DNA of 64,000 nucleotides from positions 808,001 through 872,000 of the forward strand of contig CM049316.1 of NCBI GenBank assembly GCA_026874595.1. The letters run 5' to 3'. This stretch comes from Sipunculus nudus. Its lineage: Eukaryota; Annelida; Sipuncula; Golfingiida; Sipunculidae. The notes under the pieces were generated by a model. That model was not told the DNA's origin, did not search any database, and saw only the letters and a list, made by a program, of their open reading frames with translations. Below, piece after piece: positions 47,685-60,715 of the stretch. A program made the translations under genes and the position numbers. Each line of letters opens with the position of its first letter. Position 1 is the first letter of the stretch.

Positions 47685-50145
47685 GCTCTGGGTTTCCCCC
47701 AGCCACGCCTATGTTACCAGTGGTAAGGGGCCGTGTTGGCTCTGCGAACAAAGGTCACGCAGTTCATTGTTTCAGATTCTGAGACAGTTTCAAGCACCAG
47801 GGTTACAAAGTTTTAAAAGTGAGTCTTGTTTATATACAAAAACATAATATTTAGCTGAATTTCTTGGTCATTCGAATAAAGTACTATATCTTCCTTAGAT
47901 TAATTACAGTTTCCTTGTCATAAACGCAATATTTGATTTAACACAATTTTTTTCCCGAACAAAGGTTTTAAGTTCTCTAGTTTACTCTGAAGCTTTTTAT
48001 GCGGCGGTGTCCAGGATCCTGGATATCGCCGCATTTCATGCAGTTAGTAATTTGTATGAGACAAGTAATCCAAAATATAATGACTGCTATATATTAAACA
48101 ATGGAGGTCAGCGATACCAGTTGATGACTTCAGTCAATACGACATCATGCTTCATCGACCTTTGTGACGTCATTATTATGTTGTAAGCAGCTCTCTCCCA
48201 TGGGCATATGCAAGACCTTCTGTGTAGGAGGGTTTTTGGGGCTCATTATAATAATTAGGTTTAAAGGGGGAGCATTTGGGCTGTGGTGGATAGGTCAATT
48301 AATCAAACAATCATGATTGCATTTAATTGACTGAATACACATAACTGATCACTGATTCATGATCTGTTTAATCATTTCACTTATACAATAGGCAATACTA
48401 TTTTATGTTGCAGTTATATTTTAAACAAATTCACATTTATTTTTTTAATAATAAGGCAATAGCAAACCAAAGCAGTTTTTATTATCAGACTTGATTCCGT
48501 AGACACGTTTAAGGGTGCATTAACAAGTTTCTTTTCAATGAAAGTGTATAAATTTATTCTTCATGATCCTTTTGCAAATCTTAATGTTTTAACATTTTTC
48601 TCAGAAAGGTATGGTTATAATTTAAGAATATATGATATTACATTTTATGTGAAGTTTTATGTCTGTGTATTAACCACTGAATGTATAATGTATTTATTCA
48701 TGTTTGCATGCTTTCAGTAGCTTTGATCAGAATATTTGAATTCTGGATATATGCACAAAATAAGAATAAATTATTATTATTATTTTCATAATTATTGTTA
48801 TTAGTCTTTCCTCAATAAACATCATCACCAGTTTTTATGATCATTCTGTAATCCATAATTATCATACGATCTTCCTCATGCTGTTCAATGTTTTATACAT
48901 TTAGTGAAGAAGTAATATGAATAATGAAACTGAAGTTCAGTAATGTAAAAACAAAGACACCTAGAGATTGACAGCAATATGGCAGACGACACATTGTTAT
49001 CTCTGAACACAAGGACAGATTGTCACGATAGAGACACCTCAAGTGGTTATTCCTACAAGTGATCTAGTCATGTCCACATCATCCAAGTCTGAGTGCAAGT
49101 CCAACTCCAGCCAAATCAAGTCCAAGCCGGAATCCAATAAAATCTCCTTATTAATATAATGTTAAAATGAAAATTACCATATATTTAGTAAAATGGAGAT
49201 TACCACAAGAAATTTTATTTTATCAATATCCTTTTAATTTGAATGTTTAATTTCATATTGCAGAGATAAATTTTGGGATATAATTTTGCAATATATGGAT
49301 TCCAAGTCTGAGTAGGAGGCCCTGAAAATGTGGACTGAAGTCCAGACTCCATCACTGATTGCTACAGACATTGTTATCTCTGAACACAACGACAGATTGT
49401 CACTACAGATGTGCACACAAGTGTTTATTCCTACAGACCCTGACAGATGGCAGCACAGTCAGAAATATTTGAGAACTGGTCAACTGATCTGCATTTTACA
49501 AAATTTGTGTCACTTTAAATTATCATAATGGGAAGTACAGTTACTATGAAAATGACTGAGGGGTCAAAATATACAGAAGTATCTATTGGAACATGACAGT
49601 AAAGTAAGAACTAAACAACTGTTTATTTACATAATAAAGATGTTCATTAAAACTTAGATACCAAAATGTTAATATGAAAAACATGTATTTTATAAACTCT
49701 GAAAACTTGGTGTCCATAAAATTTAATCTGGTCAATATTGCAGAACAAATTTTATGGGACTTGAAAAACACTGGAGGTAAAATAAACCATGAGTGCACTC
49801 GAAGACAAGAGAGGTCATATGCACTCTGACATTAAAGGTATGCTGGTTACTTTATCAAGAGGAAATAAGAGACACACAGCAAAACAGAGATTTAAATTAA
49901 CAGCAGTTGATTCTTCTATTTGTGTAGGAGATTTTTTAATGAGGCAACAGTAGCCTAATGTAGTATAATCCAAACCTGGGAAAAGTCCAGGCACAGATAA
50001 ATGGCTTTAACTTGTGAATTCTACGGTCATTTTTGGGATTTAATAAGACCATATTTAGAAAATGTTTTGAAATGTGTTTTTTTTTATTCAATTGCGGAAT
50101 ACTGTAGCTTGAACTCATCACTGAAATGTATGAATGGTTCAGATG
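47685..50145. other. Intronic stretch with little recognisable content
   Basis: About 2.4 kb of the 11.6-kb DDX1 intron shows none of the main families. I noted a short related pair (CATTGTTATCTCTGAACACA at about 48993 and 49369) and an ATT-rich microsatellite at 48769-48785. No exon with flanking splice sites was recognised. Confidence 0.45.
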
Positions 50146-50161
50146 CCCTACATATTACTGC

Positions 50162-53100
50162 TAAGAAGCAGAAGGTATGATTCTGCTTCTCATGGTTCAA
50201 GTGTCGATAAAAGACAGACCCAGATAGGTAAGAATCTGCTTCTCATGGTTAAGGTGTTCATAAAAGACAGGTCGAGAAGGTATGATTCTGCTTCTCATGG
50301 TTCAAGTGTCGATAAAAGACAGTTCCAGAAAGAAGGAATCTGCTTCTAATGGTTCAGGTGTTCATAAAAGACAGGTCCAGATAGTAAGAATCTGCTTCTC
50401 ATGGTTCAAGTGTTGATAAAAGACAGGTCGAGAAGGTAAGAATCTGCTTCTCATGGTTAAGGTGTTCATAAAAGACAGGCCCAGATAGTAAGAATCTGCT
50501 TCTCATGGTTAAGGTGTTCATAAAAGACAGGCCCAGATAGTAAGAATCTGCTTCTCATGGTTAAGGTGTTCATAAAAGACAGGCCCAGATAGTAAGAATC
50601 TGCTTCTCATGGTTCAAGTGTTGATAAAAGACAGGTCCAGAAGGTAAGAATCTGCTTCTAATGGTTCAGGTGTTCATAAAAGACATGTACAGATAGTAAG
50701 AATCTGCTTCTATTGGTTAAGGTGTTCATAAAAGACATGTCCAGATTGTAAGAATTGCTTCTATTGGTTCAGGTGTTCATAAAAGACAGGTCCAGATAGT
50801 AAGAATCTGCTTCTCATGGTTCAAGTGTCGATAAAAGACAGGTCCAGATAATAAGAACCTGCTTCTAATGGTTCAGGTGTTCATAAAAGACAGGTCTAGA
50901 TAGTAAGAATCTGCTTCTAATGGTTCAAGTGTCAATAAAAGACAGGTCCAGATAATAAGAATCTGCTTATAATGGTTCAAGTGTCAATAAAAGACAGGTC
51001 CAGATAGTAAGAATCTGCTTCTAATGGTTCAGGTGTTCATAAAAGACAGGTCCAGATAGTAAGAATCTGCTTCTAATGATTCAGGTGTTCATAAAAGACA
51101 GGTCCAGATAGTATGAATCTGCTTCTAATGGTTCAGGTGATCATAAAAGACAGTTCCAGAAAGAAGGAATCTGCTTCTAATGGTTCAGGTGTTCATAAAA
51201 GACAGGTCCAGATAGTATGAATCTGCTTCTAATGGTTCAGGTGTTCATAAAAGACAGTTCCAGAAAGAAGGAATCTGCTTCTTATGGTTCAGGTGTTCAT
51301 AAAAGACAGGTCCAGATAGTAAGAATCTGCTTCTAATGGTTCAGGTGTTCATAAAAGACAGTTCCAGAAAGAAGGAATCTGCTTCTAATGGTTCAGGTGT
51401 TCATAAAAGACAGGTCCAGATAGTATGAATCTGCTTCTAATGGTTCAGGTGTTCATAAAAGACAGTTCCAGAAAGAAGGAATCTGCTTCTAATGGTTCAG
51501 GTGTTCATTAAAGACAGGTCCAGATAGTATGAATCTGCTTCTAATGGTTCAGGTGTTCATAAAAGACAGTTCCAGAAAGAAGGAATCTGCTTCTAATGAT
51601 TCAGGTGTTCATAAAAGACAGGTCCAGATAGTATGAATCTGCTTCTAATGGTTCAGGTGTTCATAAAAGACAGTTCCAGAAAGAAGGAATCTGCTTCTAA
51701 TGATTCAGGTGTTCATAAAAGACAGGTCCAGATAGTATGAATCTGCTTCTAATGGTTCAGGTGTTCATAAAAGACAGTTCCAGAAAGAAGGAATTTGCTT
51801 CTAATGATTCAGGTGTTCATAAAAGACAGGTCCAGATAGTAAGAATCTGCTTCTAATGGTTCAGGTGTTCATAAAAGACAGTTCCAGAAAGATGGAAACT
51901 GCTTCTAATGGTTCAGGTGTTCATAAAAGACAGTTCCAGATAGTAAGAATCTGCTTCTAATGGTTCAGGTGTTCATTAAAGACAGTTCCAGAAAGAAGGA
52001 ATCTGCTTCTAATGGTTCAGGTGTTCATAAAAGACAGTTCCAGATAGTAAGAATCTGCTTCTAATGGTTCAGGTGTTCATTAAAGACAGTTCCAGAAAGA
52101 AGGAATCTGCTTCTAATGGTTCAGGTGTTCATAAAAGACAGGTCCAGATAGTAAGAATCTGCTTTTAATGGTTCAGGTGTTCATAAAAGACAGGTCCAGA
52201 TAGTAAGAATCTGCTTCTTATGGTTCAGGTGTTCATAAAAGACAGTTCCAGAAAGAAGGAATCTGCTTCTAATGGTTCAGGTGTTCATAAAAGACAGGTC
52301 CAGATAGTATGAATCTGCTTCTAATGGTTCAGGTGTTCATAAAAGACAGTTCCAGAAAGAAGGAATCTGCTTCTTATGGTTCAGGTGTTCATAAAAGACA
52401 GTTCCAGAAAGAAGGAATCTGCTTCTTATGGTTCAGGTGTTCATAAAAGACAGGTCCAGATAGTAAGAATCTTTTTCTAATGGTTCAGGTGTTCATAAAA
52501 GACAGTTCCAGAAAGAAGGAATCTGCTTCTTATGGTTCAGGTGTTCATAAAAGACAGGTCCAGATAGTAAGAATCTGCTTCTAATGGTTCAGGTGTTCAT
52601 AAAAGACAGTTCCAGAAAGAAGGAATCTGCTTCTTATGGTTCAGGTGTTCATAAAAGACAGGTTCAGATAGTATGAATCTGCTTCTAATGGTTCAGGTGT
52701 TCAGAAAAGACAGTTCCAGAAAGAAGGAATCTGCTTCTAATGATTCAGGTGTTCATAAAAGACAGGTCCAGATAGTATGAATCTGCTTCTAATGGTTCAG
52801 GTGTTCATAAAAGACAGTTCCAGAAAGAAGGAATCTGCTTCTAATGGTTCAGGTGTTCATAAAAGACAAGTCCAGATAGTATGAATCTGCTTCTAATGGT
52901 TCAGGTGTTCATAAAAGACAGTTCCAGAAAGAAGGAATCTGCTTCTTATGGTTCAGGTGTTCATAAAAGACAGGTCCAGATAGTAAGAATCTGCTTCTAA
53001 TGGTTCAGGTGTTCATAAAAGACAGTTCCAGAAAGAAGGAATCTGCTTCTAATGGTTCAGGTGTTCATTAAAGACAGGTCCAGATAGTATGAATCTGCTT

Positions 53101-53405
53101 CTAATGGTTCAGGTGTTCATAAAAGACAGTTCCAGAAAGAAGGAATCTGCTTCTAATGGTTCAGGTTTTCATAAAAGACAGGTCCAGATAGTAAAAATCT
53201 GCTTCTAATTATTCAGGTGTTCACAAAAGACAGTTCCAGAAAGAAAGAATCTGCTTCTTATGGTTCAAGTGTTTATATATAAAAGACAGATCCAAATGGT
53301 AAGAATCGGCTTCTCATGGTTCAAGTGTCCGTAAAAGATAGGCCCAGAAGGTAAGAATCGGCTTCTCATAATTCAAGTGTTCATACATAAAAGACAGGTC
53401 CAGAC
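50162..53405 (+). repeat. 52-bp tandem array, about 62 copies, with 104-bp dimers
   Basis: The unit contains AATCTGCTTCTAATGGTTCA, GGTGTTCATAAAAGACAG and a variable linker. Two linker types, GTCCAGATAGTA and TTCCAGAAAGAAGG, alternate over most of 51100-53100, giving a 104-bp higher-order period. The outer copies (50162-50900 and after 53260) are more diverged, with CTCATGGTT instead of CTAATGGTT. Confidence 0.95.
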
Positions 53406-54190
53406 TGTACAATGAAATCCTTGTGACAGTCTTACTCTCTAATCACTGAAAAAGTTTTACAAGCATCAGTGACAAGAAACTTAACAGGAAGATAGTTCTT
53501 ATATTATTTCAGGATTTCAAGGCTTCAGTGTTTTGCTTTGATAAACTGTATTAAACAGCAAAAGAGGTTTGAAAGCCCTAGATTTAGTACACAAAAATTT
53601 GCTCCTCTCTTCTTATATTATAAAATCAATACCCCATCTTAACTCTGTTTTATTGCTGCAGTGGCTTCACAGTCTGTAAAGTGAAGTCAAATTGGCTACA
53701 TTAGGACCCCTCTCTCACACAACTTTGTTCTTAATGTTGCTCGACTCACCAGGGAAATCCGGCTATTTGAACCAAGTGGGAGGTTAACTGTGAACAATTT
53801 GTACAAAGTTGCAAAACCAGCCATCCTGGTGGCTAGTTAACAGGTCCCAAGAAATCTTTAAAAAGGGACCATCCTGAAAAAATCTGATGTGGCAGCTACC
53901 TGTAACATGAAACTACCATCTTGACTGGTAAAGTGAGCTATCCAGATGTTTTATTGAGTGTTTTAATACATGGACCCACAGTTTTAATTCATACAGTCAT
54001 GTTTTAGTGGAATTCATTTCTGACTTTTCCATAAATCAGTGCGGAAACTTGGCTTGTTTTGATGGAAGAATATTTTATGGACACTGTTTATGGACACTGT
54101 TTATGCCTTCACAATTAAAAACTGATGATGGTTACAGTCATACAACAAAAGCCACTTTTCTCCAAATACCGGTAATTGAAAGACTGTGTC
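53406..54190. other. Spacer between two arrays, no feature recognised
   Basis: Single-copy-looking intronic DNA between the 52-bp and 48-bp arrays. The only local repetition is TATGGACACTGTT in tandem at about 54075-54100. Confidence 0.4.
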
Positions 54191-54195
54191 TAACT

Positions 54196-54880
54196 AACAG
54201 ACAGACCTTGTCTTAAACTAATAGAGACTGTGTCTAACTAAAAGACAGACTTTGTCTCTAACTAAAAGAGAGACTCTGTGTCCAACTAACAGACAGACTT
54301 TGCCTCTAACTAATAGTGAGACTCTGTGTCCAACTAACAGACATACTTTGTCTCTAACTAATAGTGAGACTGTGTGTCCAACTAACAGACAGACTTTGCC
54401 TCTAACTAATACTGAAACTCTGTGTCCAACTTACAAACAGACTTTGTCTCTAACTAATAGAGACTCTGTGTCTAACTAACAGACAGACTTTGTCTCTAAC
54501 TAATAGAGAGACTCTGTGTCCAACTAACAGACAGACTTTGCCTCTAACTAATAGTGAGACTCTATGTCCAACTAACAGACAGACTTTGTCTCTAACTAAT
54601 AGAGAGACTCTGTGTCTAACAAACAGGCAGACTTTGTCTCTAACTAATAGAGAGACTCTGTGTCCAACTAACAGACATACTTTGCCTAATAGTGAGACTG
54701 CATGTGTCCAACTAACAGACAGACTTTGTCTCTAACTAATAGAGAGACTCTGTGTCCAACTAACAGACATACTTTGCCTAATAGTGAGACTGCATGTGTC
54801 CAACTAACAGACAGACTTTGTCTCTAAGTAATAGAGAGACTCTGTGTCTAACTAATAGAGAATCTTTGTCTCTAACTGAC
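54196..54880 (+). repeat. 48-bp tandem array, about 14 copies
   Basis: The unit joins two related halves, GACTTTGTCTCTAACTAATA and GAGACTCTGTGTCCAACTAA, with CAGACA and GAGA linkers. Because 48 is a multiple of three, one + frame gives a periodic SLTNRETLCPTNRQT-type peptide. I regard this as a by-product. Confidence 0.9.
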
Positions 54881-54963
54881 CACACTAAATCTGAGCTCCT
54901 TTTAAATCATTTACTTTACATATAACTTTAAAAATTAACTTACAAAACATACTTTATTAAAAT

Positions 54964-55165
54964 AAACTGTCCAAAGCTTAGACTATAGTGTGCATGTAGA
55001 TCGCAGTCACAATTTAACAGAGCCAGACTTACACTGATGTGGTTTGTGGTCCAAATTCTGCGCAATAAACTGCCCATAGCTTAGACTATAGTGTGCATGT
55101 AGATCGCAGTCACAATTTAACAGAGCCAGACTTACACTGATGTGGTTTGTGGTCCAAATTCTGCG
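54964..55165 (+). repeat. 103-bp tandem duplication
   Basis: GCTTAGACTATAGTGTGCAT starts at 54976 and again at 55079. The two copies are almost identical through GGTTTGTGGTCCAAATTCTG. Confidence 0.9.
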
Positions 55166-55560
55166 TTTGTATACTTGTATGAGTATATACATAAAGTCCA
55201 TGAAATGACACGCTAGTCTATCAGTGTCACAGAGGACGTACTAAGAATAGCGATGATTATTATCCCTGCAGTGCAACTCATGCCTAATTACCAGGATATT
55301 AAGCTTGACACAATATCTGTTGGTCAGGAATTGTCCATACTTCCAATTAAAACTAACCCAACTTCCTTCCTGGACAGTTACATATCAGATTTCTAATTAG
55401 GAGTGTTAGAACAGCTTGGTATCGGTGCAAATACATGAGTTAAATTGAATCCTCACATTCAATACTGACACAAGACAATCATCCCAATGTATCTACCACT
55501 GATTTATGTCCTGGATAATTATTTCAGTTGACATTCTGTCCCTTGGGAAACTGACCATGC

Positions 55561-55681
55561 AGTGGTGGATCCAGAAGGGGGGGGGGGAGGTCCAGGGAGT
55601 CAGGACCCCCCCCCTTTAAAGTTTAGGTGTTCTTTTAGTCTTCCTGGGTTAGGCCCTCCCTTTCCAAAATCCTGGATCCGC
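55561..55681. mobile_element. Small inverted-repeat element (MITE), about 121 bp
   Basis: The ends AGTGGTGGATCCAG and CTGGATCCGCC are inverted, and CCATGC flanks both sides (55555-55560 and 55682-55687), consistent with a target duplication. The interior is G-run then C-run (GGGGGGGGGAGG...CCCCCCCC). Elements with GTGGATCCAG-type ends are widespread in animals. The family is not determined. Confidence 0.6.
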
Positions 55682-55933
55682 CCATGCCATGCATGTCAGT
55701 GGCAAGGTACATATTATGGGATGTGGGATGGTTTAGAAAGGCACCATGATTGTTGAAGTATCATTATCGTCAAAAACACCTATATCTAAATCAATCCAAA
55801 AGTTGTTTTAAATTCATATTAGACCCAATTAATTGTGCATATATTACTTTAAACCTGGCACAGGGATCTTTCTGATGGTATACATATTTTTGAACTTTTC
55901 ATTCATTTTCACATAATTTTGTAAAATTTGAAA

Positions 55934-56410
55934 ACAAGGGACCCATGGGTCACATCGCTCAGCTGAATTTTGGAAAATATTAGTAACTGCAAAATATTTT
56001 TATTTCTTTTGGTTTTTCATGGGTCACATTGCTCAGCTGAATTTTGGAAAATATTAGTAACTGCAAAATATTTTTATTTCAATTGGTTTTTCATGTATAT
56101 TATCATTAGAAAAGCTATGAGAAAATGGCCCTGCTAAAATGATAGAAAATTATAGAATAATGGACGAGCTAAACCATTAAGTGATGCACCAAGGGAACAA
56201 ATAGGCCTACGGTAAGTGTTATATAAAAGTTACATTTCATAAACATGTGAAGGTAATTAAGTTTTCAAAAGTTAAATATATGGCCATATGAGTTAAAAAT
56301 TAATTCTACAAAGTCTGACTAATATTCCTAATTTTAATACTAAGTTAACAGTGTTATTCACACCTAGGCCCTGCCAACTTTAAGAGATATGAATGAAATG
56401 CTACAATGTA
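55934..56410 (-). mobile_element. Family A 3' fragment, reversed, with a 74-bp duplication
   Basis: It opens ACAAGGGACCCATGGGTCAC and matches the reverse complement of 25965-26370. A segment from CATGGGTCACATCGCTCAGC is tandemly duplicated (55944 and 56018). It ends near ACTTTAAGAGATATGAATG. Confidence 0.7.
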
Positions 56411-56569
56411 CTTATATCTTCTTAAATCTTGTCAGTTAGCACTCACATTAGATCCTAATGTTTTATCACATTTGAATATTAGGATTAAATTCCTAAAAAA
56501 TTGAATTTGTTTTCTTTAAAACAATCAAAATTGTCCAAGTCTCATAAAAAAGAATTTATTTAACATTAA

Positions 56570-58118
56570 AATTAAATATTGATCCTTTTAAGTCCTGCAT
56601 ATCTACCTTAGTCATTATGATTTCAGGAAAATGGACATTTTGGACCTGCAAGTTTCAGACTAGGACATTTTAAAACTAGAATATGGGTAGTCGACAAGGG
56701 ACTGTGTATCCACAGAAATCAGAGTGGGACGGGTGAAGTGAGGCATGGATTAAGTGGCAAGGGGAATAGAGTGAGGTGTGTTGCATATTAGCATTGATGT
56801 CTGCAGAGTAAACATGAATGTAGGTGGTGCCATCTGTCATAAAATTGAGGAAGCTGTCCAGGATGTATAAACCTGCAAAATTTCAGGTGGATAAGTCAAA
56901 CCACTGCTGAGATATGTGATATTATCCCAAGGCAGATGAACAGATGGACGCTGTGCAAAAATGGTTGCAGGTGGCGCCACCATTTTTAGTGTATGTTATT
57001 AAGCTATTAAAGGGCTTCATTTGTGCAAAATTTTTAGTTTGATCGGTCAAACGGTCCCCTAGATATGCGGGTTTAAGTGTTGAAACAGACCCACAAATGG
57101 ACGCTGGGCAGCGAGGAAAGGTCAGAGGTCAACCATAAATGAGGGCGCAGCAGTTCACATGTGACCTGATGATAAACCTGATTCGCTTAAAATGCAAACC
57201 AAGTTTTTTCAAACAGTTGAAAGATATAGTTCCAATAATCTGGGAATTCTGCATCTAAACATTGTCTAGACGTCTAGACGCTGTGTCTAGACGTCTAGAC
57301 ACATTGTCTAAACACCTCCCAAGAACCAGGTCAGTTGCCATGTTGATGTCTGGACCCCACCTGTTTGTACTGAGTGACCTCTTGACTTGGCTGCACTCAG
57401 CATGTTGTCCAATCTGTTTTCAAATACAGAAAGCGTTTTTCAATTGGCTACAATGCTTTTTTAAAACTGTATTTACCCAATCTATTCTTGTAAAACTGGC
57501 AGAACCCTACCATAGAATAATTCTTGTAAAGTTTAAACCAATCAGCTTAACAGTTTCATCATAAATCAGTGTATAAGCTAGAAGAGTCTACAAAGTTACA
57601 AAATTACATGTAAAAAACACATCAATGTATGTGGCGCCACCAATACCTCAAAATCAGATACAACATATGAGACAAACATTGGTATAAAATTTGGTGATTA
57701 TAGCTCGAGCTGTTTCTGAGATATTAATTTTAGAGTGCTTTTTTGGACAGATGACTAAGTTCAACCTCCTGTAACTCGGCCAAAAATCCCCGAACTGGAA
57801 TCATTCGAACAAACTTGAGAGAGATTGTTCCAGGGATCATTTCTGTGAAATATTGGACAATTTGGCTGGACAGTTTCAGAGAAGAAGATTTTTAAAGGTT
57901 TTTAAGCTTTTTCTCTATAAAATCTAAATTAATGCAGATACCCAATAATAAGCTCCAGGGCACCAAGATTCACATGTGACTAATTCTTACATGTAATTTG
58001 GAGCTGCTAGCTCCAACGATTTCTGAATTACAGCCATGGACGGCGGAAAGCCAGCCCTGGACGGCGGACAGCTGACGGACGACGCTGCACCATGGCGTAA
58101 GCTCACAGGTTCCCTAAA
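56570..58118 (+). mobile_element. Family B element without the head
   Basis: It enters the B body at ATATTGATCCTTTTAAGTCC and shows one 278-type unit with GGTGGCGCCACC at 56970. It then has a variant middle part with double palindromes at 57264-57300, and the 3' body with tail GCTCACAGGTTCCCTAAAAA (one change in the tail). It lies directly left of the 43-nt DDX1 exon. Confidence 0.65.
57264..57300. repeat. Two 16-bp perfect palindromes
   Basis: GTCTAGACGTCTAGAC occurs at 57264-57279 and 57285-57300. The paralogous place in the element at 61497 (about 62365-62395) has only diverged GTGTCTTCACATTGTCTCGA. Confidence 0.85.
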
Positions 58119-58185
58119 AATGGACCTATTTTAATTGACAGCTAATACTGCTTCTCTAGCTCATATCAACAAAGGATGGGCCTAC

Positions 58186-58228
58186 CTTTTCTTTGACAGC
58201 TGCTGAGAAGCTAATGGCAAGGCCCATT
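58186..58228 (-). CDS. ddx1: DDX1 43-nt exon after motif VI
   Basis: This very short exon starts after a CAG acceptor and ends with AAAAG before a GTAGG donor. Its first base completes the Arg codon left open by the upstream exon, and it then encodes MGLAISFSAAVKEK. The human protein continues after RAER with MGLAIS and ends this stretch with KEK before VWYH, so order and phase fit exactly. It forms the end of helicase domain 2. It is too short for most ORF scans and was found by splice sites and homology. Confidence 0.95.
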
Positions 58229-58499
58229 CTGAAAACAGAAACATTTGTTACATCAGATGTCGCTGCATGTGATATCTACAGCTTATAGCTGGCCATGAGA
58301 GAATTTTTCATGAAAAATTACAACAAATTGATGAGTTGATTTTTGATGAAACCAATATTTGTATACCAAGAAATTAAGCCCATGCATGTGAAGGCCCACA
58401 TACTCCTCAGCAGTCTAACTGTGCATGGCTTGTGGAAGAGTCCAGAAAACTAGGCAGTGGTCATGGCAATCAGCTGAATTTTGTAAAATTTCTATTGTT

Positions 58500-58522
58500 A
58501 TTATATATATATGTGTGTGTGT
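58500..58522. repeat. (TA)n(TG)n microsatellite
   Basis: A short TATATATATATGTGTGTGTG run in the intron upstream of the 43-nt DDX1 exon (in gene order). Confidence 0.8.
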
Positions 58523-58791
58523 AAATTAGCATTTGAAGAGCTAAAAAGAAATGGTTCTGCAATTTGATGTTAATCAAATGCTAAATACATGTATATGACT
58601 GGTAAACTAATACTTGATATGACCAGCATGAAAAACCAGTAAAGTTTTTTGAGGTTGCAAATAACATTGACAGATGGACAGACAGATGGACAGAATGAAC
58701 TGATCACTTTATTTCGCTTTCTGCTGAGGCAGGAGAATAATGATTTCTTTTAAACTCTTTTTTTTGGCATATCATTTTTGGCAGAAGAACA

Positions 58792-60248
58792 ACAAGGCCT
58801 ACAGGCCTAGTGCGAACCTGTGCATTGGGAAATACACCAGGTATAATGCTTCAATGATGGACCATTACTTCTCATGTATATGAACAATGCAAGTACTAAA
58901 CATTTTGAATAAGAAACAAGGCCTACAGGCCTAATGCGAACCTGTGCATATGGATATCCACCAGGTATAACGCTTCAGTGCTGAACCACTACTTTTCATA
59001 TATATGAACAATGCAAGTACTAAACATTTTGAACAAGAAACAATACACAAACATCACTGCTGAAATTCTGGAATGGGTGCACACAACACAAAAATTATTG
59101 TAGGTGGCACCACCAGTCTTGTATACAACAAAGCTATTTGACATGTACACATATGCCCAATTTCAGGCTGATATATCAAATTCTTCTTTAGAATTAAGCA
59201 GGCAAATACACTTTGCAAAAGTCATTGTACATGGCGTCACCTGTCTTGTGAACGAGAAAGCCATAAAAGCACATAGACAGGTCAGAATATCAGGCGAATA
59301 CATCAAACTTACCTTGAGTCTGATGCACGGGGCTGACCAGGCTTAAGTGAGAAAGGCTGTTGCCCCGAGTGTACTGTGACAAATTACTGGCTCAGACTAC
59401 TGCACTGAGTGAACTCTTGACCTGCACCTGGCTAAAACACTGAACTTAGACCATTTGAACAAACTTGAATTATCAACATCTAAGGATAATTATTGTGTGA
59501 GATTTAAGAATTTGGCCCAGTGGTTTTTGAGAAGAAGATTTTTGTAGCCACTTAGCTAAAATGGGCTGTTATGGCATATGACTAAATTCAGCTTCCCATA
59601 ACTTAGCCAAAAGTCACTGAACTGAGACCATTTGAACAAACTTCAGAAAGCACTACCCCAGGATCATTTCTGTGTGATATTAATCAATTTGGCCATTTTG
59701 TTTCAGAGAAGAAGTTATTTGTAGCTGTCAGTGTGATACGGGCACTGATGACCCCGTACAAAAAAGGCCAATGCAGGTGGCGCCACCAATACCTCAATTT
59801 CAGATATGACTCATGTGACCAACATTTGCATAAAATTTGGTGATGATAGCTCCAGCCGTTTCTGAGATTTAAATTTTAATATGCTTTTTTGCACAGTTAA
59901 CAAAGTTCAACCTCCTGTAACTCAGCCAAAAATCTCCGAACTGGAACCATTCGAACAAACTTGAGAAAGATTGTTCCAGGCATCATTTCTTTGAAATATT
60001 GGACAATTTGGCTGGACAGTTTCAGAGAAGAAGATTTTTAAAGTTTTTTTAGCTTTTTCCCTATAAAATTTAAGAAAATGCAGTTAGAAAAAAATTAAAC
60101 AAAATCCGATATAGTTTTTTGGATGACTGAATATTTGCAAAAAAATTGGTGATGCTAGCTCCTGCCGTTTTTGAGATAGCTATGGATAACGTACAGACGA
60201 CGCACGAAGCACGACGCCGCACCATTGCATAAGCTCACAGGTTCGCTG
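58792..60248 (+). mobile_element. Family B element with duplicated head
   Basis: Two heads occur 124 bp apart: ACAAGGCCTACAGGCCTAGT at 58792 and the same with TAAT at 58916. Each is followed by the CACCAGGTATAA body. The tail CTCACAGGTTCGCTGAAA ends at about 60248. GGTGGCGCCACC is at 59776. The 278-bp units are absent, so this is a short form. Confidence 0.75.
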
Positions 60249-60299
60249 AAAATGAATTTCTTGCTGTTTTAATAAGGTACCTAATGTTCTGGTCCATAT

Positions 60300-60640
60300 C
60301 TTTTACAAATTACCTAACACTGACCTAATTTCTGTCACGTACATAGGAACGTATAGAGGAATATATATGCCAAAGAGGAACAAAACAGTACTTGTAGTTT
60401 TGATAGTAGACAGTCTTGAAAAGTGATGATACATTTCTAATGAAAAATTGAGGTTTTTCCTTAATTTCTTGAAGGAGAAAGTCACAGTGACCCAGTTTCA
60501 GGTGTTGCATGAGAACTTCTAACTGTTTGTCAAATTTTGGATTTGTAGGATCAAAGGTTTCAAAACATACCTTATCTGTTAATGACTGGCCAGCCAGACA
60601 AAAGGACAATGATGAAAAGATGATGGACAAAAGACCATCT
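60300..60640 (-). mobile_element. Diverged family A fragment, reversed
   Basis: Phrases ACTGACCTAATTTCTG, GTACATAGGAACGTATAGAG and AAAAATTGAGGTTTTTCCTT match 25375-25530 with many changes. It lies just downstream of the motif VI exon of DDX1. Confidence 0.55.
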
Positions 60641-60715
60641 CTATATTTTGGTAAGGATGATAAGTTTTTGCCATGCAACAAATTTACTTGTTCATATGTT
60701 AAGTAAAAGACGTAC

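Noticed and set aside
54252-54735. Periodic SLTNRETLCPTNRQ-type frame
   Set aside because: It comes from a 48-bp tandem array in a DDX1 intron on the opposite strand. The frame is interrupted by indels between copies and has no splice or promoter context.
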